The notes beneath the pieces were generated by a model. It ran no database searches. It worked only from the letters and a program-made list of their open reading frames with translations, and had not been told where the DNA came from. DNA of 64,000 nucleotides from positions 1,054,001 to 1,118,000 of the forward strand of contig JAGYXB010001748.1 of NCBI GenBank assembly GCA_022495005.1. Direction: 5' to 3'. Positions 1 to 10,757 of this stretch are shown here, one piece after another (position 1 is the stretch's first letter; each line of letters starts with the position of its first letter). The DNA comes from Rhyacophila brunnea (lineage: Eukaryota; Arthropoda; Insecta; Trichoptera; Rhyacophilidae). A program made the position numbers and the translations under genes.

Positions 1-1300
1 CCGCTGGTTGAAAATTATTTTTATGCTTCAATCCATAATTAATAATAGTTTTATAAAACTTTTTTATTATCATGGTAAAATTACACACGCAAGAAAAGAG
101 CCGCCTATTTGGGTACCGCTGGTTGAAAATTATTTTTATGCTTCAATCCATAATAATAGTTTTTATAAAATTATTTTTATTATCATTATAAATTACACAC
201 GCAAGAAAAGAGGCCGCCTATTTGGGTACCGCTGGTTGAAAATTATTTTTATGTTTCAATCCATAATTAATAATAGTTTTTATAAAACTATTTTTATTAT
301 CATGGTAAATTACACGCAAGAAAAAGGCCGCCTATTTGGGTACCGCTGGTTGAAAATTATTTTTATGCTTCAATCCATAATTAATAATAGTTTTTATAAA
401 ACTTTTTTATTATCATGGTAAATTACACATGCAAGAAAAAGAGCCGCCTATTGGGTACCGCTAGTTGAAAATTATTTTTATGCTTCAATCCATAATTAAT
501 AATAGTTTTTATAAAACTATTTTTATTATTTTGGTAAATTACACACTCAAGAAAAAGCGCCGCCTATTTGGGTACCGCTGGTTGAAAATTATTTTTATGG
601 TTGATTCCATAATTAATAATAGTTTTATAAAACTATTTTTATTATCTTGTAAAATTACACACTCAAGAAAAAGCGCCGCCTATTTGGTTACCGCTGGTTG
701 AAAATTATTTTTATGCTTCATACCATAATTAATAATAGTTTTTATAAAACTATTTTTATTATCTTGTAAAATTACACACTCAAGAAAAAGCGCCGCCTAT
801 TTGGGTACCGCTGGTGGAAAAATATTTTTATGCTTCAATCCATAATTAATAATAGTTTTTATAAAATTATTTTTATTATCATGGTAAATTACACACGCAA
901 GAAAAAGAGCCGCCTATTTGGGTACCGCTGGTTGAAAATTATTTTTATGTTTCAATCCATAATTAATAATAGTTTTTATAAAACTATTTTTATTATCATG
1001 GTAAATTACACACTCAAGAAAAAGCTTCGCCTATTTGGGTACCGCTGGTTGAAAATTATTTTTATGCTTCATACCATAATTAATTAAAAATAGTTTTTAT
1101 AAAACTATTTTTATTATCTTGGTAAATTACACACGCAAGAAAAAGAGCCGCCTATTTGGGTACCGCTGGTTGAAAATTATTTTTATGGTTGATTCCATAA
1201 TTAATAATAGTTTTTATAAAACTATTTTTACTATCTCGGTAAATTACACACGCAAGTTAAAGAGCCGCCTATTTGGGTACCGCTGGTTGAAAATTATTAT
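1..1300. repeat. Satellite array, ~116-bp monomer, 11+ copies
   Basis: A unit beginning CCGCTGGTTGAAAATTATTT recurs at about 1, 116, 230, 345 and so on to 1280, a mean spacing near 116 bp. Each unit holds an AT-rich core with TTATAAAAC, then a GC-richer end reading GCCGCCTATTTGGGTACCG. Units differ by scattered substitutions and 1-3 base indels. The array starts at the window edge, so its true length is unknown. Open frames across it are products of the period and not genes. Confidence 0.95.
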
Positions 1301-1317
1301 TGTTTATATTTTTTTAT

Positions 1318-1473
1318 TTTTCGGGATTTCGGCCTTCGGGATTCCGGCCATTCGGGATTTCGGCCGTTCGGGATTTCGGCCGTTCGGGATTTCGGCCGTT
1401 CGGGATTTCGGCCATTCGGGATTTCGGCATTCGGGATTTCGGCCTTCGGGATTTTGGCCTTCGGGATTTCGAC
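1318..1473. repeat. Minisatellite, 16-17 bp unit
   Basis: About nine tandem copies of a unit close to TCGGGATTTCGGCCGT follow directly on the satellite. Variant units have CCATT, CCTT or CAT at the junction. It is GC-rich against an AT-rich background and is open in several frames only because of its repetitive structure. Confidence 0.93.
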
Positions 1474-1483
1474 CCAAACCCAT

Positions 1484-1639
1484 TTATAATCTCTGTGATC
1501 CCAAATTTGACAAGAATTAGGCATTTTATTATTCAAAAAATGGGCACGATTAACACATTTGAAGATAATTCTAAAGATACTGATTATAAGCTATGTCTTT
1601 GACTTTAACCATTCAAATGTGGTAAAACATCCTACGAAT
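1484..1639 (+). repeat. Module shared with the fold-back element at 32.6 kb, left part
   Basis: From ATAATCTCTGTGATCCCAAA onward this is nearly the same as 32639-32785, in the same orientation. It is cut at 1639 by the transposon 1640-3681 and resumes at 3682. It follows a tandem array here, as its relative does at 32.6 kb, but the array sequence is different. Confidence 0.85.
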
Positions 1640-3681
1640 CGTCACCGTTTTAGCAAAACCATCTATGTGCACTTTCTCAAATTGTGCAGGAGAAGGATAA
1701 AACTGAATAAAAAAATAATGTTACATTTAAACATTAAAATTATGAAGAATGCTTTATTATAATCAGAAAATGGTCTAAGATTATTATTTTGTTTACAAAA
1801 ATCTTTTATTTTTAATACAAAAATAATAAAATACAGTTTGTGATGTCACATAAGTTGTTTTGACCGTTTTGTAAATACACATAGTTTAATTTATTCATCA
1901 AAATGTGAGTAATAATAAATTCATGAAAAACTGTTACATAAATAATAGTTGAAATATACATAGTGCGTTAGTGATAAATTGCAATATCATTTTATTAATT
2001 ATTATGCAATAGTGAGATGATATTATATTTATAAGTTCGTTTACTTTCTATTAGCAGGTTTAAATGTTAGGTTATCGTAGAAATAGTGGTGATCTTTCTC
2101 TATTACACTTTTTAATTCCTGAAGGTGTATGTATTTCGACTGCGATATTGGCAATGATTCATTATATATATTACAAAGGCAGTCAAAAAGTTGCACTGAT
2201 AAAGTTGAGTTTGTAAAAGATTGTTCCATCTGGTAGATACTGTAACATTTTAATATTATATACAACAGGATCTCCGATTCGTTTTCCTGGTCTGATTGAA
2301 CTTAATCCAGATTTAATCTTATCCATAATTCTTAAAAATTTTAAATCAATGACATTAATTTTATAAGGTTGTTTTGGTCTTGCTAGCCACATACGTGCTA
2401 TATAATCAGATGGTGAATATATTGGAGGCTTAAAATACTTTTCTAAGGTGGCATGTGCACTATCGGCCTCTATCATGGTGTGGCCTTTTTCCAGAAAAAG
2501 ATGTTGAATCTCGATGTTTTTTCTCTCTAAAGATATAACTTAGAGCAGTAGCGAATAATTTATTTCGGTTTTGATATCCACACCCATCCGATATTAGAAT
2601 TATTTCATTGTATTGTCCTGCTTTCGATGAGATGAGACAAATTCATTAGAAGATACATTATGAAGAATGTATATGGTGAAATTGTGTAGTTGCAGCATTT
2701 GTTTATAATACATTTGTGCCTGTGTTTTGGACATAGCAGCACACTTTGGAGATCCATTGTGATTACTAACCGTCCAGTAATACTTCTGGTACTCTCCTTC
2801 ATTTCATTTTTGGTCTTCTAGCATATTTTTTTTTTTTAATAATGTGGCTATTGTATTTCATTTCTGAAACATTCTTCATTTTATAACTACAGCAGATGGC
2901 AGTGATGGCACACTGATCATTACGTGGTTGGTGGATACTGATTTTTTGGTGGTAAATATACTGGAGTATATTCTGCTGCTTTATGACCATTTTCCAGAGA
3001 CCATTTTTTATATTCATCATGCATTTGTATTTTGGATCGGAAACACGATTCCACATACACCCTGGAGGTATTTTCTCTGCAATAATGGCTGGGAACTTTG
3101 GAATTAGATCCAACCATAATGTAACATTTTTCCACAAATCTCTCCGTTTTGATTTTTGGTTGCACTACCAATTATTTATCTTCATTCAGATTCTTATTAC
3201 CTGTCATTGTTGCTTTCAATTGGCCACTGTCATCGAGACGTTTGTAGTTGTTTATCCAACTTTTAAATTAATTCTCGCCTATACCCTATTGACCATGTAG
3301 GCATCTTCCAGAAATTATTGAATATTTACTGTCTCTGTTTTTAGAAAGCATCTTTCAAACCGTCGTGCAAGACCATAATGCATAGCATATAACATAGAAA
3401 CAAACTATGTGTAGCCAAACTGTAAAAAACATTACACTCTCGATATCAAAATACCATCTACCTATATGTTACTATAATATACACATAGTTGTTTTTGTGA
3501 ACCGTGGTTTTTGAACCTTACACATAGCTGTTTTTTATTTTTTGAAATAACTTCGGAGCGAGTTTACCCAACACATAGATCATTTTACTGGCCTATAGAG
3601 AAAAAAATAAGGAATGACTTGGTATTTAAAAGTCATTTTTGATAAAAGTGACACATAGATGGTTTTGCTAAAACGGTGACG
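1640..3681. mobile_element. DNA transposon, 30-bp perfect terminal inverted repeats, 4-bp target duplication
   Basis: The left end starts CGTCACCGTTTTAGCAAAAC at 1640 and the right end at 3681 is its reverse complement; the first 30 bases match without error. GAAT flanks both sides (1636-1639 and 3682-3685). The related sequence at 32.77 kb has the uninterrupted site with a single GAAT, which fixes the insertion to the base. Copies of a motif inside the terminal repeat, ACACATAG followed by T/G-rich DNA, recur near both ends (1877, 3480, 3520, 3574, 3650). It carries a broken coding region on the minus strand. The superfamily is not one I can name with certainty. Confidence 0.85.
2041..3171 (-). 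pseudogene. Broken transposase-like protein of the SHYCR / PRxDQC family
   Basis: Read on the minus strand, fragments in shifting frames give VPSHYCRENTS, then a PRNDQC stretch, then DGCGYQNRN, then a run ending at 2041 that includes KGHTMIEADSAHATLEKYF. This order (SHYCR, PRxDQC, SDGCxxQNRN, GHTxxExDSxHAxIE) is one I know from numerous uncharacterised arthropod proteins that behave as transposon genes. The acidic residues in the last two motifs could be catalytic, but this is inference. At least three frameshifts and several stops break it, so it is not functional. It lies wholly inside the element 1640-3681 and is probably its former transposase. Confidence 0.6.
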
Positions 3682-3765
3682 GAATAATGATTGGTTTATA
3701 ATAATAATTATTGACCTAAGACTAAGGTAGTATTTTTTTGAAATACGCCATTTCTTTTGCTGGAA
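3682..3765 (+). repeat. Module shared with the fold-back element, right part
   Basis: Continues the 1484-1639 module after the transposon. It matches 32782-32860 (AATAATGATTG, ATTATTGACCTAAGA, a T run, GAAATAC, CCATTT) and then diverges. Confidence 0.75.
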
Positions 3766-5338
3766 TGAAATGCCAATTTCGCTGATCGTCTTTTACCAAG
3801 TAAATAAATAAACTGTAACCCGAACGAATACCCGTATTCCTGAGAGAAGAGACCGAGGTGTGTATGTATATTCAGATAGTCCACCAATAACTATTCTGTT
3901 TGAGTAGATCAGTTTATTGATGTGACAATATAGGCAACTATTTTGCAGAAATAACCATTTTTCTAAAACCTAAAATATAGATATTGTATTATAAATAATA
4001 TATTTTAGCTCTTCTGACACCTCAACATATTCCATACAGACTAAATATTATCACTGATTAAGGTCAGTGAAAAGTAGTAAGTATCATGGATGTAATTTAA
4101 TTTTGCAATATTGTCAACCCAATTAATCGATTAACTGGAAAATAGTTGTCACCGCAGTTATCAACTGGAGTCAGATGTGATGGTTGAACAACGGTTATCC
4201 AAGCTTATGCAAGTGCTTAATTACGTCTAGTCCTAATCCATAATGTAAATATTAAAGGTAGGTACAGTTACCTCGTGATTATAGACTTATAGCGTAAACA
4301 ATTAGATTTTCTACAAACATATTCCACAGTCGCAGCCTCGCCGTTGAGTGAGTAAACCGGTTAACGTCTTGCAATTATTTTGTAATCGATAAGTAGATAT
4401 ACATAAGTCACATAACAACACAACTACTTATCAGTGCCGCGATTGCGTAGGCCGTATAGAATCATTCATCACATGAAACCGAATGAAACGATAAAATCTA
4501 CGCACAAAAATAACAATGTAACAACTTTCGTAGTCTTCCACAAATTGCTATAAATAAATTTTTATTTCACAGTGAAACCAATATAATATTATTGTACTCG
4601 ACTGAGATAAAATAACATCACATAAAACACCCTAGATCAGTTCCACACAGATGAAATATAATTAAGTAATATCATGGATCAGTGGCTCCCAACTTACGAA
4701 TTGTTACCCCCTAGGCCTAGAGAGGGAAAAGTTCTGTAACATTTAGGTCGTAATAGACCGGGGTTTGATACTTATGAAAATATATAGAAAGGATAATTTG
4801 CTGTTCGGTGATATTAAAAGTAGTAAAGATAACACCAATGGATATGTAAATATTAAATTTGTATATTTATGTTATTTAACTTGTCAGATGAGAGTGGTGT
4901 GGGCCGAGGAAAATGTATCTACCCTGAAAATCATTGAGAATGATTGCCAACGTCGTGAAAGTCATGAATTAGATGTGATATCGAAAAAATGTAACTACTT
5001 AACACATTGTTTTCATAGTACCTACTCATTTCGTATTACTTATAAAATAAATGCATGTCATCATTATTGATAAAGTACTAAAAAAGACCCACCCACCATC
5101 AGTTTGGGATCTATCCACTGATGGATGAATGTCTCCAAGCTGATCCCACTATTCTCGGCATTGCGTACTTCCACCAAAACATAACTATTTCGAAATTTTC
5201 AACCTCCTTGATACTACTCACTATTGGATAACTGGATATAATATACAAAATGTGTCTCTTTCGGTTATCTATGTATACATATCGCACCCCCAATAAACTG
5301 TCTGAAGTCTGAATTGGTCATTTTGCAGAATATGTATA
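3766..5338. other. No recognisable gene
   Basis: AT-rich DNA with scattered stops. An open frame at 4765-5070 on the plus strand (101 codons) has no motif I recognise and no splice context that supports it. Confidence 0.6.
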
Positions 5339-5562
5339 CAGTGAAACCCCGATTCTACGGTTTTCAAGGGACCCTAAAAAATAAACGATAAATGCGGGAT
5401 ATAATATAGAACTCGTTTTTCTCCTGGATTTTTTTCGACGTCTTGAATTATTTTCCGTTTCTCAGCTAGAGTTCTAGTTTTCTTCATGGGGGGCATTTTA
5501 GTTACGACTTGGTGATACGAGATGCGAGGCAAGCTTGAGCACCGACCGACCTGTGCAAACAA
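5339..5562 (-). pseudogene. Pogo/Tigger-like transposon remnant, N-terminal transposase piece
   Basis: The minus strand encodes MPPMKKTRTLAEKRKIIQDV, typical of the first lines of the pipsqueak/CENP-B type DNA-binding domain of pogo-Tigger transposases. After about 15 more residues the frame runs directly into the terminal repeat CAGTGAAACCCCGATTCTAC (5339 onward), which is preceded by TA. The body of the transposase is therefore missing, and this is an internally deleted copy. The other terminal repeat was not found to the right of 5562. Confidence 0.6.
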
Positions 5563-8044
5563 AGTGACGATAGCGAATTTTAAAAACTTTGTTTTAGTTT
5601 ATATCGCTGGATTGTTTCTGGTGTCTTCACTTAGTTACAACTTTCAACCATTGACGAATGAAAAATAAAATTACATCAAAATTTTAGTCCGCCAGAATCA
5701 TTCCATAAAAAATATGCTTTTGTAGAAAATAGATAAATACAGATGAAAATTACGGAATAATGAACTCCATCTGCATTGTAATAAACATAAATTGCGAAAT
5801 ATTATTACTTTAATTTAAAATAATAGAAAATGATTAAATGTTATGGGATATTTTGAAAGAGAATTGTTATACTTAAATACATATTATATGTACCTACCTA
5901 AAAAAACTTGACATACGTTGCAGTAAGGTAATTAATACAGATTTTTTTTATCAGACTTCAATAACCTCCTCTGAAAAAACCACTATAGCAAATAATACTT
6001 ATCCAACCACACACACAACTCTATAACTACCGTGTCACGACTAAAGACAGTATTTTACTGGGGTTGCAATATGCCATCATATTTTATAAAATGTACAGAT
6101 TCAAGGTTACAGTGGCAGTGTCGACTGTCAAAGGATGTATGAAATTATTTATTTATAAAATCATAAGTAATATTTCTATAAAAAATAACTATAACTGTAA
6201 GTACTTACGTACTTCAGAGAAATATTTAAGATTCACAAGTTAAGTATATATAAAAAGATGATATTTAATACCTATTCCACATAATTTGTTAATGGTCAAG
6301 ACCAGTTTCGTCCGCTTACCTGGACATTATCATTTTCAGTAAACGATATGAAAAATATATTAGATACATATTAAGTACTTAAATAATATTATGTTTGACT
6401 AACAAATTAAATATAATAATTTTATTATTCGTTGAAGGAATGTACTTATTAGATACCATGATTGAATTCCTTACAATATTGCATACTATTCATATTAAGT
6501 AGTTAATGTATTCTGTGCATTATATTAAGTACCTATGTACTCAAATGTAATTATTTAATAATTATTAAGCATATAATTTTCATATAACATTGTACATACT
6601 TAATGCAAGTGTTCGATAAATAATTTAATTGTATGAAATTGTTCGAATGTCCTGCAAAATTGGACTAAACTGATCCTGGTCTGTATTTAAATTTAAATTA
6701 TTATTTATTTAAGGTACATGGAAAAGTGTTACTTATTGTGTTTAATTCAAACTAATTCAGTGTCTTCCCAAGAAGAATTTACGGTTCAATAAATCGTTTT
6801 AAAATAAAGTTTATTCTGAAATTTTGCAGTCAAGCTATAGGAGAAAACAATTTTCCGCATTTCGCCACTGCAATGTAGTGTAAACATTAAACAATTACGT
6901 AGCACCTAAACAAAATAATATGTGTAGTGGGGGCGGGGCATTCTATTGTTGTGAATTTGTTTATTTTTATTACACCTTACTACGTACCGACGTGCCTGCT
7001 TTCACAGATAACTGTGTTGCTGGTCGGACGGTCGGTGTTGTGACGTGACAAGGACTAGGTTAGAGGAGGAGAGGGAGAAAACAAACGGTGCGAGAGTGGA
7101 ATGCAACACCAGACACGGCTGCGGCAATCAATACAGAGACCCAGTAGGCCTGAAGATTCAGGGAGACGGCCCAAAACCGACCCGCCGACCGTGGCGGACG
7201 GCTCATAAAATAATAATTTAAATGAGATTTGATACCCGCATTATTGAACAGTAAACTCATTAATTTCCAGAACTATAGAAAAATTACATACTATAAATAT
7301 TATATTGCCTTAATTGACTGATTACCAAAATATAGGATATAAGAAGTTAAGGCTCAGTGGTTTTGACAAATGGCCAGTAACTAATTATTATCCAAATAAA
7401 TCTGATAACGTATCTCAATATTATGAGGTTGCATATCCGCCTCTGAGACATTTATTTCGTTTTATACACATGACAAGATATAAAAAAAATAACGATGCAA
7501 AATATTATTTTGTCAAGACACTTTCGTTTTCGTGACAATTTATCTGTTACTCAGTTACTGGGAAGGTAACTCAATAACCGCAAAAAATATATTATCGCAG
7601 GACACACGTCTTTGAGTCGCATGATGGTGCCTATCGTGCGGTTGTCCTGTTTAATAGCACAATCCGGAGTTTCTCAAAGATATTCCGCGGGAGTTGATGA
7701 AATGTAATTTTGATCACAGGATTGAAGAAAACTAGCTAAAAATATTGCCAGACGAAGCGAAGACGAATCAGATTATTAATTGTATAGTTAACCATTACAG
7801 TCATACATATTATTACCATTCGGCACTGCGTTTTGCATTCAAATGTCCAATAACATTGCGAATGTTTTTGGTAAATAATCACAGATTTCGACCCTCGTAC
7901 ACCAATGCGTAAGATAGAATGGTGCTGGAGTCTTGTGGCAGTGCAGGCGACTCATTTAGGTGGTGGTACTGTTACTTTCAAATGATACAAACACCGTTCC
8001 AAAGCGATTTCGTCGTGACCGCAATGCCAGAAGAATCTGTCTTT
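5563..8044. other. No recognisable gene; one GC-richer patch
   Basis: Mostly AT-rich sequence without coding signals. The stretch 6920-7210 is richer in G+C, with several CG dinucleotides and a purine-rich run. It could be an old promoter or transposon end, but no open frame there is convincing. Confidence 0.5.
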
Positions 8045-8200
8045 CCTCTACATACTTGCTTCTTATAACTGGGATTCGGGGTTCGATCCCGGCGAGTTCA
8101 CAAAACGTTTTCCTGTTTTTTTCATGCCAGTGTGTCTAACCTCTAACAAGTATCACACAACCGTTATTGGGTTCCGTGACCCGTTGTAGTGTAAAAAGAA
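8045..8200 (+). repeat. Possible tRNA-derived SINE-like tail
   Basis: GGTTCGATCCC at 8080-8090 fits an RNA polymerase III B box, followed by GGCGAGTTCAC and then a T-rich tail. I could not place an A box at the right distance, so the call rests on one motif. Confidence 0.25.
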
Positions 8201-9167
8201 GAGAACAATAATAATTTAACAAGCAAACATGTTGTGGTTATCCAAAAAAGCATACGTACCTACTTGCCGACAAACTCACAAAACCAAACTAATTATATTT
8301 GTCACTCTAAGGATTTTTTTACATTACATTTCAATGCGAGATAAAATATGTTCACTGTCTCGTACATTGCAATTTTGGATCTGAACTGTGGAGAAAATAA
8401 GAAATACATTTCCAGTAAATTGAACATGTAAAAAATCGCAGCAAGAAGAAAAGTATGGGACGCCCATGGAACACAAAATTAATGGGAACTGGCTTTCCCT
8501 GCTTATTGTGGTATAACGGGCTACGGATATCGAGTGTGGAAAAATATGGGATAAACTTAAACACGTGATAAAGAATTTATTTTCAATAATTATTTATGTA
8601 TGATAATATGCATTACAGTTTCGCCACGAAAATGTAACGTCTATTCAATATTTAGGACAGTTGGCACGCTTTGTTATACTTGGGTATTATGGACTGACCG
8701 TCGTACAGTACCCTTCTTCACAACCTTGATCCATGAACCATGGCGATGGCTTTTATATTTGTTAATCTGTTCAGTGGCTACACCAAACTATTGAAGAGGT
8801 TCCGTTATGTCGTACAACATAAATGCTTACTAAAATTAATTGGGCTGACTCAATTAGCATTCCGACAATTATTACCAATACCACTGCAAAACGAGGCATA
8901 TAGATATCCTCACCATGAAATGAGGTGGTTGGTATCGGCATACGAATATTCGTCGTTCCCCGTCGGACCATGTTGATTGAAAATGTAATTATAAATTACC
9001 CGCAAAAGAGACTTTCATTCAGTCCTAAGTTAGGTGCAAATAACTTCTAATTCACGACGATAGGTTTTCGATTTATATAATTTACGCATCAAGAAGCAAC
9101 AGCATATTTAGAAATGAACACATTTTATATTATGCTATTTAGAATATTATAATATTATACTATATCC
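8201..9167. other. No recognisable gene
   Basis: Short open frames on both strands (up to 78 codons near 8740-8976) overlap one another and show no recognisable motif or splice context. Confidence 0.5.
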
Positions 9168-10356
9168 CAGTGGCGAAGGGTGGAGGTAGGCTGTTAAAAT
9201 CCAACGTATTTGTTTTCATTGAACTAAGACCACAATGTGTAGCAGTGGCGCACCCAGGGGGTGGGCCAAGGGGCCCTGGCACCCCCCAAACATGAAAATT
9301 ATCTCAATGATTTTAAACATTGAAATTGAAAGCCAATAAACTATACCTTTGGGTTTAGACAAATAAAAACACGGCAAAAAAATGATTTGTAATTCTCCAG
9401 CACCCCTTTTAGAAAAATTTCTTAGATTTTAATTTAACACAACACTAATGTCAGGTTTTTTAGAAACCTAATCCTTAATGGAACTGTCAAAAAATTCTCG
9501 GTGTCCACCCAAATTCCGGAGTGGTGTAGGTCATGGCTGGGGAGGGCTGACAGGGCTCTAGCCTGGGGGCCCGGGCTGTGGGGGGCCCGGCGTGTCGGGT
9601 TGAGCAGATAAGTGAGATAAACACACATCATAAATTAGCTTTAATAGTAAAAAAAAGTCGCCTGCGGCGCTATTATACTTCATGGTCATGACCATTTTCA
9701 ATTACTTATATAATTGTGCAATATTTTTTTGATTATTATGTGTCGATACTCGACAGCTCCTTTATTAAAGTAGATGTATTAAAAATCGCCAATAATTCAC
9801 TGTATAAGTACCCTTAATTTGAACTAAAACACAATTTGAAAAACGTTGATGTAGTGTTTCACACCGCCTTTAATTTTAGCGGTAGGTAGGGGGCCCGCCA
9901 AATATCCTAGCCTGAGGGCCCGTTTCAGGATGTGGGGACCATGGTGTAGGTACACCGAGTGGAGTGGTAGACAAAAGACCGATAAACGAGAAATTAGGCT
10001 CTGAAGAAGAAAAAGAGCCTATGAGATTAATTTACATTCTCCTCCTTGGGCCCCCCCCAATATTAAATCCTGGGTGCGCCACTGATGTGTAGTGTAGTGT
10101 TAGTTTTTGAAATGCAGTTCTCCGGCCTCACCCAACCCATATAGTAGATAACAGTCAAACAATATTTTATAGATAGAAGACTTATGTTTTATCGATTATG
10201 GTTTGATTTAGGCAGGGTTTAATGAATTTAAAAAAAACTAACTACCACCATCTGTAATATTCATGTATTTTTAATTCAACGAAAACAAATAAGTATGACT
10301 GACAAATTTTATATTTATGTTGAATCTTAACAGCTTACCTCCACCCCTCGCCTATG
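9168..10356. mobile_element. hAT-like MITE (CAGTGGCGAAGGGTGG family) with a second MITE inside
   Basis: The left end reads CAGTGGCGAAGGGTGGAGGT. The right end, near 10332-10356, is the degraded complement (CTTACCTCCACCCCTCGCC). Flanks are CTATATCC (9160-9167) and CTATATTC (10357-10364), an 8-bp duplication with one change. Related copies lie at 18055-18596 and 36671-37050. The interior is interrupted at 9243-10084. Confidence 0.75.
9243..10084. mobile_element. hAT-like non-autonomous element nested in the MITE above
   Basis: Terminal repeats CAGTGGCGCACCCAGG and its complement CCTGGGTGCGCCACTG are flanked by a perfect 8-bp duplication ATGTGTAG (9235-9242 and 10085-10092). That duplication length is typical of hAT transposons. 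The inside holds G-runs and repeated GGGGGCCCG blocks at about 9566, 9587 and 9890 that recur at 14.4 kb, 30.1 kb and 49.4 kb. There is no coding capacity. Confidence 0.85.
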
Positions 10357-10395
10357 CTATATTCAGAGGAAATAATATTATATTGATTTTACGAA

Positions 10396-10757
10396 GAATA
10401 TTACTCATTCGCCGAACGCATTGGACCCTTGCTCTGGATCAAACAAGACGTGCATTCTACCAATTACACCACCGTGTCCCACTGATGTGTAACGCTACTA
10501 GCCCAAGTATAGCAACACTAATCAACTTATATTTCAATAATTGCCATACTGGTAGTAATAATGTTGATCGTGAGTGGAAAGGTAGTTGAGTGTACTGAAT
10601 TTAAATTATAATGCTATTCTTCTCTAACGATAATTACTGAGCTGTGAAAGAATAGCAGAACACCCGCAGTGAGTTGTGAGTGAGAATCCCACAGCGGCGT
10701 TAAAATTCATGTTATCCAGAGCAAGGACCCGATGGGTTGAGCAAATAGTCAACAACC
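10396..10757. repeat. Short inverted-repeat element
   Basis: The arms share CCTTGCTCTGGAT, next to diverged TTCGCCGAACGCATTGG on the left and the complement of CCATCGGGT on the right. It is about 360 bp in all. The target duplication is not clear. A similar end, CTAATGGGTTGAGCGAATT, sits near 41000. Confidence 0.4.

Noticed and set aside
1..1300. CRISPR-like direct repeats
   Set aside because: The whole 116-bp unit is conserved, with no unique spacers, and the genome is eukaryotic. It is satellite DNA.
8..1520. Several long open frames (60-137 codons) across the left edge
   Set aside because: They follow the 116-bp and 16/17-bp tandem units and simply repeat the same peptide. No independent coding signal.
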